Part shown: positions 24,856-36,508 of the stretch, in pieces
How the letters are laid out: each line of letters starts with the position of its first letter
How positions within the stretch are numbered: position 1 is the first letter of the stretch
NCBI GenBank assembly: GCA_025963635.1
Contig: JAOQAK010000002.1
Coordinates: 186,001 to 250,000 of the forward strand
Origin: Ferruginibacter sp.
Lineage (GTDB): Bacteria; Bacteroidota; Bacteroidia; Chitinophagales; Chitinophagaceae
Reading direction: 5' to 3'
DNA: 64,000 nucleotides
Notes under the pieces: model-generated
The model's database searches: none
Told to the model about the DNA's origin: nothing
The model's input: only the letters and a program-made list of their open reading frames with translations
Translations under genes and position numbers: made by a program

Positions 24856-27702
24856 TCAATTTTGACTTGAGATTCTTAGTTTTTTGCCTGCTATCACGGT
24901 GAACTTATCTCCCGGCGCAAGTGTCACCGGCGCATCTAAAAAACATTCTCCACCCGACTGGGCGTTGATAATGATTTCTGAGCCGCCGGGAAGCGGAGAG
25001 GGAGGTACGGAATTATAGATCCAGTTGGCGGCAACACTCCAACTGCCGTTGCCAATGAAAGTATAAATATTGGAGGGCTGGTTAATATACACATGGTATT
25101 CACCCGGTTGCAGTGTAATGCTTTGAGCAGCAGCGGCAAGGTCAAATGAATTTCCTGTCGCACCATTGATGCCGGTGCCGGTTCCGTTGCCCAGGTAATT
25201 GTACCACTTACCAGCTGTTTGAAAAGTAATGGTTCGGGTTTGCGGCACAACATCAAGATTGGATATTACGGTAACCTGCATGCCGCCCGCCGGGTCCGCT
25301 ATCTGGAAACGCTTGACTAACCCGCCATTGTCATAGAAATCATAACTAAAGGAAGTATTGTTGAAAACTGCAGGATTAGACACCCGCAGGTTGATCAGCT
25401 TTGAATACGCATCCCATAATTTCAGACGATTGGCATCGGCCATATATTCCCAATGAGGTGGTTTATTGGCTGTTCTGCCGCCATTGGAATTTATGGAGAG
25501 ATCGTATCCCCTTTCACCAAATTGCCACAACATTTTAGGTCCGGGTACCGTAAAGAAAACCGCAGCGGCTGCAGCATTTCTTTCAAGGGCGGTAGCCAGA
25601 TTTTTCACATCATATCCTCCTGCGATATTACCAAATTGCAGGTTTTTGTACATAAGCCTTTCTTCATCATGACTTTCCATATACCCTACTTCTGCCGGAA
25701 TGGAAAATTGCTCCTGGCCACTTTTATATACAACTTTGGAAAAATCTGAATTGCTGGCATAACCCATCGTACTTTGATTGTATGTGGGATTACTATTGCC
25801 CCACAACATAAATCCACGACGAACATATTCCTGTTCTTCCGAACGAAAATTGCCCAAAAATTCGAGGATCATGTAGGTATCAGGGTGTTTTGGAATAATA
25901 GAATCATAATACCTTGATAAGTTATCAACCCGGCTTTGATCATAATTTTCAACGGTCGTTTCATTGGTGGCGGTTTGTGTAAATCCTTTTGCGAGGTCAA
26001 AACGATATCCATCAATCTTGTATTCGGTGATCCAGTATTCCAATGCCCTGGATACCCAATATTGCGTAGCTGCGGTGGTATGATTGAGGTCGTTGAAAAC
26101 ACTGTACGGGTGAGGAGCACTTGGATTTAACCATGGATTATTGATCGCCGGCCTGTTATTAGTAGCATCCCAATACAGTTTTCCCTCAGGTGCATTGAGT
26201 GCATCCAGCTGGTTGTATACTACGTCAAGTATTACAGCTATCCCATTTTGGTGGCATACATCAATAAACTCCTTAAACTTGTTCTTTGTCCCGTAAGCTT
26301 TATCCAATGCCAGGTAGAACACGGGATTGTATCCCCAACTTTCATTGCCGCTGAACTCACTTATAGGCATTAATTCAATGGAGTTGATACCAAGTCTTTT
26401 AAAATAAGCGATCGTATCAATTAACATTTGGTAACTACGGGCATCGCCAAAGTCCCGTACCAGTAGTTCATAAATTACCAGGTTGCGTTTATCTGGTTTC
26501 GCAAAATTATTCACCTGCCAGTTATATGGGATAGCACAGGTTTGCAATACGCTTACAATTCCATTAACGCCTGCGGATACATTTGGATTGGCAGGATAGG
26601 GCTTCAATCCCGGGTAAGTGGATGCAGGGATATACTGATCATTCCAGGGATCAAGCACTTTTTCTGAATAAGGATCTGCTATATAAATACTGTTATCAAC
26701 AAGATATTCAAACGCATATTCAGTACCGGCGGTAAGGCCGTGAAGGGTTATCCAGTAATAATTGCCATCGGGTGTTTTATTCATCTGGAACTGTGACTGT
26801 GAAACCCAATTATTGTTCGGAAAATCACCCAGTACAACGGCGGTTTGCTTGTTGGGTGCGAATAATACCAATGTTACGGAATCGCAGCCCGTCCAGTAAT
26901 TTATACCCTCTTTTACACCGGCAGGAAGATTTGAAATTGTATTAGCGGGCGCCACGTAAAACTTTATGGTATCATAATAACTTACGTTCCCCACTACCAA
27001 TTCCGACACAATTTGCTGGTTACCCGTGGAGGTGACTATCGGGCTACCTGAAATGGTAGAGGTGCCCGATAACGGGCCTGCTATCAGTACTCCGTTGAAA
27101 TACAAGTTCAATGTACCTGTAGCGGTGGAAGCTACGGCAGTTACAGGAACCTGCTGGTTCAGGATGGCTGTAACGGTTTCATGTGAAATATTATAAGCAG
27201 GCTGGATAAAAGGTTGTGTAAACACGATATGGTTTGTGCCTGCCGGGTAAATTGGGATATACATATCACCCCCGCCTGCATTTCTTTGTACCAATGTGCC
27301 TGCATCATTGCGGAAGAGTACAGCTATCCTGAGAATGGTTTCTCCAGCCGGAACTCCTCCTGCTGCAGCATTAAAATACGCCCGGGGATTCGTAATGGTA
27401 AAAGACCATTTATTATTTCCCAGCGAAGTAGCCACGGGAGCAGTAGTAGTTGCCCAGGTTGTGGGTGTATATCTCCAGTCTGAGGAGGAGGTACTTGAAC
27501 TGGTGATCACGCCAAAGTGCATGTACACTGGGCCGGTATAACCTAACAAGCCCTGGTTGCCCTGCGTTGCATCCATTGTTATTGTTAGGGTGGAATTATC
27601 ATTGGGAAACTGTGGTGTCCATGAAAGCAGTTGAGCATTGGCAGCAGCATACAAGAAAAGGATGGTGAGTACAAGGAGATTTCTTCTCAGGCAGCAATTC
27701 AT
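24856..27702 (-). CDS. Secreted GH13 alpha-amylase family enzyme with N-terminal binding domains
   Basis: It would cleave alpha-1,4 glucans at or outside the cell surface to feed the SusCD system. From the ATG at 27702 the product is 948 residues with a signal peptide (LLVLTILFLYAAANAQ). Two N-terminal beta domains follow, the second CBM48-like near 265-370 (VTLVLFAPNKQTAVVLGDF). The GH13 barrel carries YRFDLAKGF (nucleophile Asp569), MILEFLG (acid/base Glu614) and MESHDEER (Asp679). Region I reads DVVYNQ instead of DxxxNH, and region IV has Ser before His-Asp instead of Asn. A C-terminal beta domain precedes a last segment of about 65 residues resembling modules common at the ends of Bacteroidota secreted proteins. 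No lipobox is present. A GTG at 27732 would extend into the operator and is rejected. Confidence 0.9.
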   Translation of the reverse strand: MNCCLRRNLLVLTILFLYAAANAQLLSWTPQFPNDNSTLTITMDATQGNQGLLGYTGPVYMHFGVITSSSTSSSDWRYTPTTWATTTAPVATSLGNNKWSFTITNPRAYFNAAAGGVPAGETILRIAVLFRNDAGTLVQRNAGGGDMYIPIYPAGTNHIVFTQPFIQPAYNISHETVTAILNQQVPVTAVASTATGTLNLYFNGVLIAGPLSGTSTISGSPIVTSTGNQQIVSELVVGNVSYYDTIKFYVAPANTISNLPAGVKEGINYWTGCDSVTLVLFAPNKQTAVVLGDFPNNNWVSQSQFQMNKTPDGNYYWITLHGLTAGTEYAFEYLVDNSIYIADPYSEKVLDPWNDQYIPASTYPGLKPYPANPNVSAGVNGIVSVLQTCAIPYNWQVNNFAKPDKRNLVIYELLVRDFGDARSYQMLIDTIAYFKRLGINSIELMPISEFSGNESWGYNPVFYLALDKAYGTKNKFKEFIDVCHQNGIAVILDVVYNQLDALNAPEGKLYWDATNNRPAINNPWLNPSAPHPYSVFNDLNHTTAATQYWVSRALEYWITEYKIDGYRFDLAKGFTQTATNETTVENYDQSRVDNLSRYYDSIIPKHPDTYMILEFLGNFRSEEQEYVRRGFMLWGNSNPTYNQSTMGYASNSDFSKVVYKSGQEQFSIPAEVGYMESHDEERLMYKNLQFGNIAGGYDVKNLATALERNAAAAAVFFTVPGPKMLWQFGERGYDLSINSNGGRTANKPPHWEYMADANRLKLWDAYSKLINLRVSNPAVFNNTSFSYDFYDNGGLVKRFQIADPAGGMQVTVISNLDVVPQTRTITFQTAGKWYNYLGNGTGTGINGATGNSFDLAAAAQSITLQPGEYHVYINQPSNIYTFIGNGSWSVAANWIYNSVPPSPLPGGSEIIINAQSGGECFLDAPVTLAPGDKFTVIAGKKLRISSQN

Positions 27703-27716
27703 ATAGCAATATTTAA

Positions 27717-27733
27717 TGTGTAAATTAAACACA
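27717..27733. promoter_or_regulatory. 17-bp operator upstream of the amylase-regulator operon
   Basis: TGTGTAAATTAAACACA has arms TGTGT / ACACA in the same 17-bp spacing as the two susC sites. Flanking bases extend the repeat (AATGTGT / ACACATT). It lies 15 bp before the amylase ATG, so bound protein could block transcription or initiation, and the downstream regulator would be autoregulated. Confidence 0.72.
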
Positions 27734-27890
27734 TTATTGGAAATTCCAAAGAATTATTGATTTAATTTTCAAAATTGCCTTGCCTTTTCCCATATTTGCT
27801 TTCGTGCCGGTTTGTGAATACATTTAGCGGTTGTAATAATTGATCAAAATGTAAAAGCTGTACCAGTGATGACAAGTACGAAGTCAGTGA

Positions 27891-30113
<2,223 letters not shown>

Positions 30114-30213
30114 TGAATTTTTTTTATATATTTATGTTGCAGCCATACTGATACCCGAAAGAAGGACGTGCTATCCAGTTTTTTTGTACAATATCACCTA
30201 ATATCATAAGCAT

Positions 30214-30777
30214 ATGATTAAAAAAAATCCCGGCGAAACCTGGAAGCAGCTCCAGTTTAGCGGTCACAAGCAACTTCGCAAGAAATACGCGGTTTCTTCT
30301 ATGGGGCGTGCAGCCAGTTACTCGTCCGGTATAACTGAGGACGGCAAGGTTTTAAGTGGATCACTTACTTCAGGTTATCGTACCCTAAACCTTCATCTCG
30401 AAAATGGCAACGGCACAATATATCTTCACCGCGAGATTGCGAAGCTTTTTTGTAGTAAGCCATCCCCCAGGTACAAGTACGTAATTCACCTGAATCACAA
30501 AAAAGAAGACAATCATTTTAAAAACCTGAAGTGGGCTACAATAGAAGAAGTGGGCAGTCACCAGCAAAATAGTCCACAAAAAATAGCCTATAAAAAGCGG
30601 CAGGCGAATAGAACCGAAGGTCTTAAACTGAACGTGACCAAGGTAAGGTCAATAAAGGATGCCATCAATAATCCCAAACGGAAATTAACTTATAAACAGA
30701 TGGCAATGAAATACAATGTAAGTGAAATGACCTTATACAGAATTAAAAGCGGCGAGAATTGGGGGCAAGTAAAATAA
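30214..30777 (+). CDS. Stand-alone HNH (NUMOD4-type) endonuclease-like protein
   Basis: The 187-residue product has an N-terminal NUMOD4-like part (ETWKQLQFSGHKQLRKKYAVSS, SMGRAAS). An HNH core follows, with LHREIAKLFC and VIHLNHKKEDNHFKNLKWAT. The first His of the usual DH pair is preceded by Leu-Asn here, so catalysis is uncertain. A C-terminal helix-turn-helix (LTYKQMAMKYNVSEMTLYRIKSG, residues about 159-181) is like the DNA-binding repeats of homing endonucleases. No intron or intein flanks it, and no phage genes are nearby. It lies between ligA and a strong terminator. Likely a domesticated or degenerate free-standing homing nuclease; the function is inference. Confidence 0.8.
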   Translation: MIKKNPGETWKQLQFSGHKQLRKKYAVSSMGRAASYSSGITEDGKVLSGSLTSGYRTLNLHLENGNGTIYLHREIAKLFCSKPSPRYKYVIHLNHKKEDNHFKNLKWATIEEVGSHQQNSPQKIAYKKRQANRTEGLKLNVTKVRSIKDAINNPKRKLTYKQMAMKYNVSEMTLYRIKSGENWGQVK

Positions 30778-30802
30778 TAAGAAAGGATAAAATATATAAA
30801 AG

Positions 30803-30832
30803 GGAATTGGTTGCCGAACCAATTCCTTTTTT
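30803..30832 (+). terminator. Strong rho-independent terminator after the HNH gene
   Basis: A perfect 10-bp stem, GGAATTGGTT and AACCAATTCC, with loop GCCG is followed by six T residues, 26 bp after the stop codon. Confidence 0.9.
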
Positions 30833-30862
30833 ATTGGTTTAACGCAAGATAAAGCACCGGTT

Positions 30863-31525
30863 ATGATCCAATTATCAACGCTCCGTTTTTTGAAAGATCT
30901 TCAAAAAAATAATAATAAGCCATGGTTTGAGGAGCACCGGCCCCTGTATGAAGCAGCAAAAACCAACCTGCAGAATATGGTGGCAGAACTTATTCCTGCG
31001 ATTGCAAAATTTGATGAAGCGATCGGCAACCTGGCTGTAAAAGACTGCACCTTCCGCATCAACCGCGATGTGCGTTTTAGCAAAAACAAGAGCCCTTACA
31101 AAAGTAATATGGCTGCTTATTTTAGCAGCGGCGGTAAAAAAGCAAGTGTTGCGGGCTACTATTTTCACTGCGAATCCGGTAAGAGTTATGCTGCTGGCGG
31201 GTTTTATAGCCCTATGCCGCCACAGCTGGCCAAAATCAGGCAGGAAATTGACTATAATTTTGATGAATGGAAAAGTATTATCCATCATAAAACCTTTAAA
31301 AAATATTTTACCAACGGTGTAGATGGTGTAGACCTTCTGGTAAGACCTCCAAAGGGATACGATGAAAACAACGCTGCTATTGAATACCTGAAAATGAAAC
31401 ATTTCATAGTAAGCAAACCCATTACAGATACTGAGTTTCAGCGTAAAACGCTCGTAAAGGATGTTGCTAAAGTATTTGAAGCAATGAAACCAATGATCGA
31501 TTTTTTAAACAGGGCGGTAGAATAG
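30863..31525 (+). CDS. DUF2461 family protein
   Basis: The 220-residue protein matches DUF2461 (TIGR02453) by its start LSTLRFLKDLQKNNNKPWF, the central FRINRDVRFSKNKSPYKSNMA segment, YYFHCESGKSYAAGGFY and the terminal RKTLVKDVAKVF region. The family is widespread in Bacteroidota and Actinobacteria without an established role. It has no signal peptide or membrane helix, so it is predicted cytoplasmic. It follows the terminator of the previous gene and stands alone; the next gene is on the opposite strand and convergent. Confidence 0.92.
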   Translation: MIQLSTLRFLKDLQKNNNKPWFEEHRPLYEAAKTNLQNMVAELIPAIAKFDEAIGNLAVKDCTFRINRDVRFSKNKSPYKSNMAAYFSSGGKKASVAGYYFHCESGKSYAAGGFYSPMPPQLAKIRQEIDYNFDEWKSIIHHKTFKKYFTNGVDGVDLLVRPPKGYDENNAAIEYLKMKHFIVSKPITDTEFQRKTLVKDVAKVFEAMKPMIDFLNRAVE

Positions 31526-31570
31526 TTTCAGTAACGCTATGTATTCATAAATTTTGGACTTTGGGCATAG

Positions 31571-32329
31571 TCAACGAACAATTACCGGGCAACCCAATGA
31601 GTTACTCTTCCCAAAACGGTACAGCAATCCGATGGTATGAGAATGGTAGAAATCTTTTTTATTTGGATTGGCGCCAAAACTGAACCCATCCAGGTAATCC
31701 GTAAAAGTTAACCTGAAGCTTGTTTCGGCTGTCAAAGACAACCTGTCTGTAAGGTTAAACTCCACTCCCAGGCCCATTGGTGCCACCAGTATCGCACGCG
31801 GCGGCATTCTGCTCAAATCAGCAGCCAGTCCATTTACTAGATTGGTAGCGGCCGCAAAATAATGGGTGTTGAAATTGCTGGTGTCCCTTTTTATTCTCAG
31901 GAAGGTTACGCCGAGGCCTCCAAACGCATAGGGCGAAAATTTTTTCCCGAGCTCATTACCATTGTTGTCAAACATATTCCACACCAGCAATTCTGAGATT
32001 TCTGCAATAGGTGACGTAAACTTATAATTCCGTTCCTTCCTCCATATGGGACTGTCATACTTGGCGTCATTACCGTATAGTTTTCCAACGGCAAGATTGG
32101 TGCGAAGAAGAAAGGAAGGATTCAATACCCTTGAAACATACAATCCAAAAACAGGCTGAGCTGTTTGATAGGAACCCATATCTGAGGGCGTAAGATCACC
32201 CTGGTAAATAAGCATACCCCCATTGATGCCTACCTGCCATTTGGCCGCACCGGACTGAGCCCGGGCGCTTGAAATACCTGCCAGAAATAATGCTACGGTG
32301 AATGCGATTGATTGAATGGGATGCTTCAT
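31571..32329 (-). CDS. Predicted outer-membrane beta-barrel protein
   Basis: The 252-residue protein begins with a signal peptide cleaved near AQSGAA (FTVALFLAGISSARAQ). Alternating strands suggest an 8-10-stranded barrel: WQVGINGGMLIYQGDL, VFGLYVSRVL, FSPYAFGGLGVTFLRI, RLSLTAETSFRLTFTDY and HTIGLLYRFG. The closing Phe-Gly strand is followed by a short tail. The pattern resembles the OmpA-like or DUF6089-type barrels of Bacteroidota with no catalytic motif. It is a single-gene unit followed by a convergent gene, with about 1 kb of non-coding DNA upstream. The function is unknown. Confidence 0.78.
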   Translation of the reverse strand: MKHPIQSIAFTVALFLAGISSARAQSGAAKWQVGINGGMLIYQGDLTPSDMGSYQTAQPVFGLYVSRVLNPSFLLRTNLAVGKLYGNDAKYDSPIWRKERNYKFTSPIAEISELLVWNMFDNNGNELGKKFSPYAFGGLGVTFLRIKRDTSNFNTHYFAAATNLVNGLAADLSRMPPRAILVAPMGLGVEFNLTDRLSLTAETSFRLTFTDYLDGFSFGANPNKKDFYHSHTIGLLYRFGKSNSLGCPVIVR

Positions 32330-33382
32330 CTTACCTGTTTAACAATTAATAATAAAATTCAGGTAAACATCAATTCATAAGAAGTGTAAAAATGAAGAGT
32401 TAACGATTATTAATTTCAACCAGTATAATGCTTTAAACACCGATTAATTGTTTGAGTTATCTTAAAGAAATCATAAAAACATACTGAAATTTTTAATGGG
32501 TAAACGAACTCACAATAAACGCACGTGATCATTCACCGGCATTCCGGGTAGTTTACTATAGGAAACCATTTTGTAGTTGGAGATAAAAAGTATTAGCAGG
32601 GATAAATGATTTTTCACCGGTCGATGTATCGCTTGAAAGAAATGGTAAGTATCAAACAAAATGCCTTGCCAGCTGCATCCTGCAATATGAATATTCGTTG
32701 TTTAAACTTTGAACAAGCCCCTCAGAATTCCCTTATACGGAAATACAAATGAGGCAATAAAAAATTCTGTAGAAATGAATAGTCAGGATAGATACCGAAA
32801 GCTAAGCGGTTGAGAAAATTGCCCTAAAAGAAATGTGCAGTGCCATCGTCGATTGACTGAGAATGAAAATTGCGGGTAGACTAAAAAATAAAAACCATCC
32901 TATAGTGTGTAGTAAAATGGTATAGAACTCTTCCTTAATCATTTCCTTATTAAAGAAAGTTACAACGGGTCAGCATAAAATAGATGTGTCAGTAAAGGAA
33001 ACTTTTGTATAGATGAAATTACAATGACTGACCCTCCAAAAAAAAGAGTGGCCAGAGATAAAAATCTCCGGCCTTGCTTACCTCTGAAACCACAAGAAAA
33101 AACGTTACAATCTTTTTATAAGGATGTATTTATGTAAAATTGATCAACACACATATAGCTAAACTATCGGGAAGGGCTTTCATTAAGATTGGAGAAACTG
33201 TACAACTGAGCAGAATGTAAAAGTAGTATTTTTCTTTAATAAATATTATTTTTTTTTATAAGAATTTTGGGCCGGGAACCCCGTGGTGCTTTTCCGGAAG
33301 CCAATCTAATTTGATCGGTAGTCGTTTTCTACCCATCTTCGAGGATGGAGCAGCAAGTGGCAAAAACAGCCCCTGCTGATAT
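32330..33382. other. 1-kb intergenic region with no recognised gene
   Basis: This is the longest non-coding stretch in the window. It is AT-rich. The only notable items are an imperfect hairpin at about 33050-33075 (GGCCaGAGAT / ATCTCcGGCC around AAAA) and a 37-codon frame from the ATG at 33024 to the TAA at 33137, beginning MTDPPKKRVARDK. No -7 box, tRNA or homologous protein fragment is clear. It may contain decayed sequence, an RNA, or the promoter of the barrel gene. Confidence 0.4.
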
Positions 33383-34255
33383 TTATAAACGCCCGATCTC
33401 CCTGGCGGCCAGGGCATATACTTTTTCTCTTTTAAAGTTAAACCACCAGATGGGAGCAGTTTTTTTCATAAGGGTGTCTATACTGCGCATACCAAAAAGC
33501 TTCCACGCTCCATTCAGTTTGCCGCCTAAATCATTTTGTAAAGCTCTCAGGCTCATTGCAAACCCGCTCTCAATATATTCCATATGGTGCCAGAATCCCG
33601 CGGGCATAAACAGGGTATCCCCATGTTCTAAAATCACTTCATATCCTTTTGCCAGCCGGGCAGCGGGAAAATGCTCATAGTCGAACTTATCATAATAATG
33701 CGAATAATTGGCCATGCACAATACCTCCCAGGGCTTGCGATACAGTTTAAATTGCTCCTCGTATGGAAATAGCAATACCCGTTTTTTACCCAAAAATTGT
33801 GTATGCAGAATATGGCTCATGTCAATATCGAAGTGCATATGAGTTATGGATCCCTGGCCTCCAACAAATAACATTGGATATTTTTTAACAAAGCCTTTCA
33901 TCAAATGCTCGGGCCATTTAAAGTCTTTTACCAGTTGAGGAGCGTGTTGAAAAATATTAAATAGAAAGATCCTTAGTTCAAGCGGACCCTCTTTAACCTG
34001 CTGAAGATAATTGCCAAATTTCATATAGCCATCGGCGGTATTGATGGGGGTATATGCGTCACTTTTTGTGTTGTTATAAACTCCCACCTGGGTGTCTCCA
34101 ACCATATCGATGAAGTAGTCCCAGTCCCATTTTGTATAACCGGGCCATTGTTTAGCAAGGCCTGTGATAACCAGGGGCTTTTTAACGTCGTAATAATTCT
34201 CTTCGAAATCCTTGCGTGATATATCTTCTACTTTATCAACAGGCTTTAGATCCAT
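33383..34255 (-). CDS. Cupin-like JmjC-domain protein (Cupin_8 family)
   Basis: Family members are Fe(II)/2-oxoglutarate-dependent hydroxylases or related cupins. The 290 residues include KPLVITGLAKQWPGYTKW near the start, typical of the family, a facial-triad motif THMHFDID (His141-x-Asp143) and a distal PAGFWHHMEY (His223 or His224). Residue KxxLLF (GKKRVLLFPYEEQ) fits the strand that binds 2-oxoglutarate. The protein has no signal peptide and is predicted cytoplasmic. The substrate, possibly a protein or small molecule, cannot be inferred from its isolated position between divergent and convergent neighbours. Confidence 0.88.
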   Translation of the reverse strand: MDLKPVDKVEDISRKDFEENYYDVKKPLVITGLAKQWPGYTKWDWDYFIDMVGDTQVGVYNNTKSDAYTPINTADGYMKFGNYLQQVKEGPLELRIFLFNIFQHAPQLVKDFKWPEHLMKGFVKKYPMLFVGGQGSITHMHFDIDMSHILHTQFLGKKRVLLFPYEEQFKLYRKPWEVLCMANYSHYYDKFDYEHFPAARLAKGYEVILEHGDTLFMPAGFWHHMEYIESGFAMSLRALQNDLGGKLNGAWKLFGMRSIDTLMKKTAPIWWFNFKREKVYALAAREIGRL

Positions 34256-34494
34256 ATCCCTCTCTTTAGATGGCTAAATTACTATTTTATGTTTACCAAA
34301 ACAGGCTGCCTTTTTGTTAAATACCGTATAAAGAAAACCCATGCAATGTGCCTCCGGCTTTGTTGACAGTGATGTCCGTGCCAGGGTTCATCATTTGAAG
34401 CAAAACCATTACACAATAATAAATCCACTTGCTTTTGCCATTTAAACTCTTTACTTTTCTTTTCAGAATATTTTTCATTTAAACAAGTTCTGTT

Positions 34495-35226
34495 ATGAAA
34501 AAGCTTTCTTTATTGGCAAGAAAACATGTTTTGGCGGCAAGGGTTTTAATTATTTGTATAAGGATTATTTTGATCGTTTTGGCCTGCTATACCGGGGAGT
34601 TGCTTTATTCAATGGATGTAATTTTATCTGCCAGTTCAATTTACCAGGCTAGCTTTTTGTTGATAATCATTGCTATTGCTGTTTACCCGGACAAAAGATC
34701 CACCTCCTCAAAAAAACTTTTTTATACAAGAAAGGCTTGTGATTTCATTTTGCCACTCAGCTCGTTTTTAGCAATTGCCGCAATGGTCAATAACGGGAAC
34801 GTAAGTAACAAAGCTGTATTCACCGATCCCGGCACTTATGCAACGGCGGTAGTAAAAAATCCTACGGCACAGGAAATATTGGCAGCTGGAAAGTCAAAAC
34901 AAATGCTCACGCATAAGGAGAAAAGGATTTTGAAAAGGGAGTTCTATAAACAACTTAAAATGTTTGCTGCTGCCAAAATCGCCGGTAATACCGAAACGTC
35001 TGGCAAAGCATGGAAAATCATACTGGCAATCATCGCCATGGTGGGACTGACTTTTTTGCTTGCTTCACTTGCCTGTAGTCTTTCCTGTGGCGGTTCAGAT
35101 GTAGCGGCGGTTGTTGTACTGGCGTTTGGTCTCACCGCTATTATCTGGGGTTTTGTGGCTGTAATGAAAAGAATTAAATATGGGCCCAAAACAAACGATC
35201 AGCCGACAGAACAGCCAACAAAATAA
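34495..35226 (+). CDS. Hypothetical membrane protein
   Basis: The 243-residue product has hydrophobic segments near 15-40, 45-62, 85-102, 165-190 and 200-220, separated by a hydrophilic middle rich in Lys (HKEKRILKREFYKQLKMFAAAK). The C-terminal half, IILAIIAMVGLTFLLASLAC with SLSCGGSDVAAVVVLAFGL, resembles the end of many Bacteroidota membrane proteins of unknown role. No enzyme motif is visible. It is followed by obgE 199 bp downstream. Strand order and length suggest a real gene, but the function is unknown. Confidence 0.7.
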   Translation: MKKLSLLARKHVLAARVLIICIRIILIVLACYTGELLYSMDVILSASSIYQASFLLIIIAIAVYPDKRSTSSKKLFYTRKACDFILPLSSFLAIAAMVNNGNVSNKAVFTDPGTYATAVVKNPTAQEILAAGKSKQMLTHKEKRILKREFYKQLKMFAAAKIAGNTETSGKAWKIILAIIAMVGLTFLLASLACSLSCGGSDVAAVVVLAFGLTAIIWGFVAVMKRIKYGPKTNDQPTEQPTK

Positions 35227-35425
35227 TAGGTGATATCAACAGCTAAGACATTTCGCTCAAACAATTGCATCGCCACAAGCTGCAATTTCACTTTAGTTTT
35301 TGGAGAGCGGCAACATATCCCTGGTGAAACTTCATTGGCGTCGCACGTTTGAACATTTGAATTACTATTGAGCCTCCGCAACACGATCATCTGGTAATTT
35401 AAAAAAGCCGACCTTTGCAACTGCA

Positions 35426-36433
35426 ATGGAAAAATCAAACTTTATAGATTATATCAGAATTTTTTGCCGCAGCGGCCATGGAGGTCCCGGCAGTCGCCAT
35501 TTTATGCGTACCAAGTACAATGCGATGGCAGGCCCGGATGGTGGCGATGGCGGACGTGGGGCACATATTATCTTGAAGGGCAGCTCTCAGTTATGGACGC
35601 TTTTGCATCTTCGCTATTATAAAAATGTGCTTGCCGAAGACGGGGAAAGCGGAAGTAAGAATAACAGTACCGGAAAATTTGGAAAAGATATTATCATTGA
35701 GGTTCCCCTTGGAACCATTGCAAGAGACGAAGCAACTGGCCTCAAAGAAGCCGAAATCCTCGAAGACGGTCAGGAAGTAATTCTTGTAAAAGGCGGCCGC
35801 GGCGGACTGGGGAACAGCAATTTTAAAACTGCTACCAACCAGGCACCCGAATATGCACAGCCTGGTGAGGAAGGCAGCGAAGGCTGGAAATTGCTCGAAT
35901 TAAAAGTACTCGCAGATGTGGGCCTGGTCGGGTTTCCCAATGCGGGCAAGTCAACCCTGCTATCTGTGATTACTGCCGCTAAACCCAAGATTGCAGATTA
36001 TGCATTCACTACCCTCGTACCGCAGTTGGGTATGGTAGATTACAGGGATGGTAAAAGTTTTTGCATTGCCGATTTACCTGGTATTATTGAGGGCGCTGCA
36101 GAAGGCAAAGGATTAGGTCACCGTTTTTTAAGACATATAGAACGTAATTCGATTTTGCTATTTTTAATTCCTGCCGATTGTGCAGATCATAAAAAAGAAT
36201 TTGAGATATTGGTAAATGAGTTGAAAGAATACAATGCGGAAATGCTGCAAAAGGATTTTGTGATTGCCATCAGCAAAAACGATATGCTGGATGACGAATT
36301 AAGGGCTGCCATCTCAAAAGAATTACCCCAAAAGATCCCGCATATTTTCATTTCTTCCATAACCGGGCAGGGTTTACCCGAACTAAAAGACCTGCTTTGG
36401 AAAACGCTGAATGCGCCTCCGAAAGACCTATAA
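35426..36433 (+). CDS. obgE: Obg family GTPase
   Basis: ObgE/CgtA is an essential GTPase that assists 50S assembly and stress responses. The 335 residues show the glycine-rich Obg fold at 1-158 ([25 protein letters not shown]) and the G domain from about 159, with GFPNAGKST (G1), TTLVPQLG (switch I), DLPGIIEGA (G3) and a SKND G4 motif. Proteins in Bacteroidota usually lack the C-terminal OCT domain, as here. Its predecessor is a membrane protein gene; the downstream gene is on the same strand, 75 bp away. Confidence 0.96.
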   Translation: MEKSNFIDYIRIFCRSGHGGPGSRHFMRTKYNAMAGPDGGDGGRGAHIILKGSSQLWTLLHLRYYKNVLAEDGESGSKNNSTGKFGKDIIIEVPLGTIARDEATGLKEAEILEDGQEVILVKGGRGGLGNSNFKTATNQAPEYAQPGEEGSEGWKLLELKVLADVGLVGFPNAGKSTLLSVITAAKPKIADYAFTTLVPQLGMVDYRDGKSFCIADLPGIIEGAAEGKGLGHRFLRHIERNSILLFLIPADCADHKKEFEILVNELKEYNAEMLQKDFVIAISKNDMLDDELRAAISKELPQKIPHIFISSITGQGLPELKDLLWKTLNAPPKDL

Positions 36434-36508
36434 GTTTCCCATTTTATATAGAAACCAGTAAGTTGAGCTTCCCTTCAGACATATCTTTATGCAATTAAAG
36501 TTTGTTTT

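Noticed and set aside
27730..27732. GTG start for the amylase
   Set aside because: It sits within the 17-bp operator and would place ten residues before a normal signal peptide starting at 27702.
33345..33680. Plus-strand frame across the JmjC-like gene end
   Set aside because: It is the antisense shadow of a well-supported gene on the other strand.
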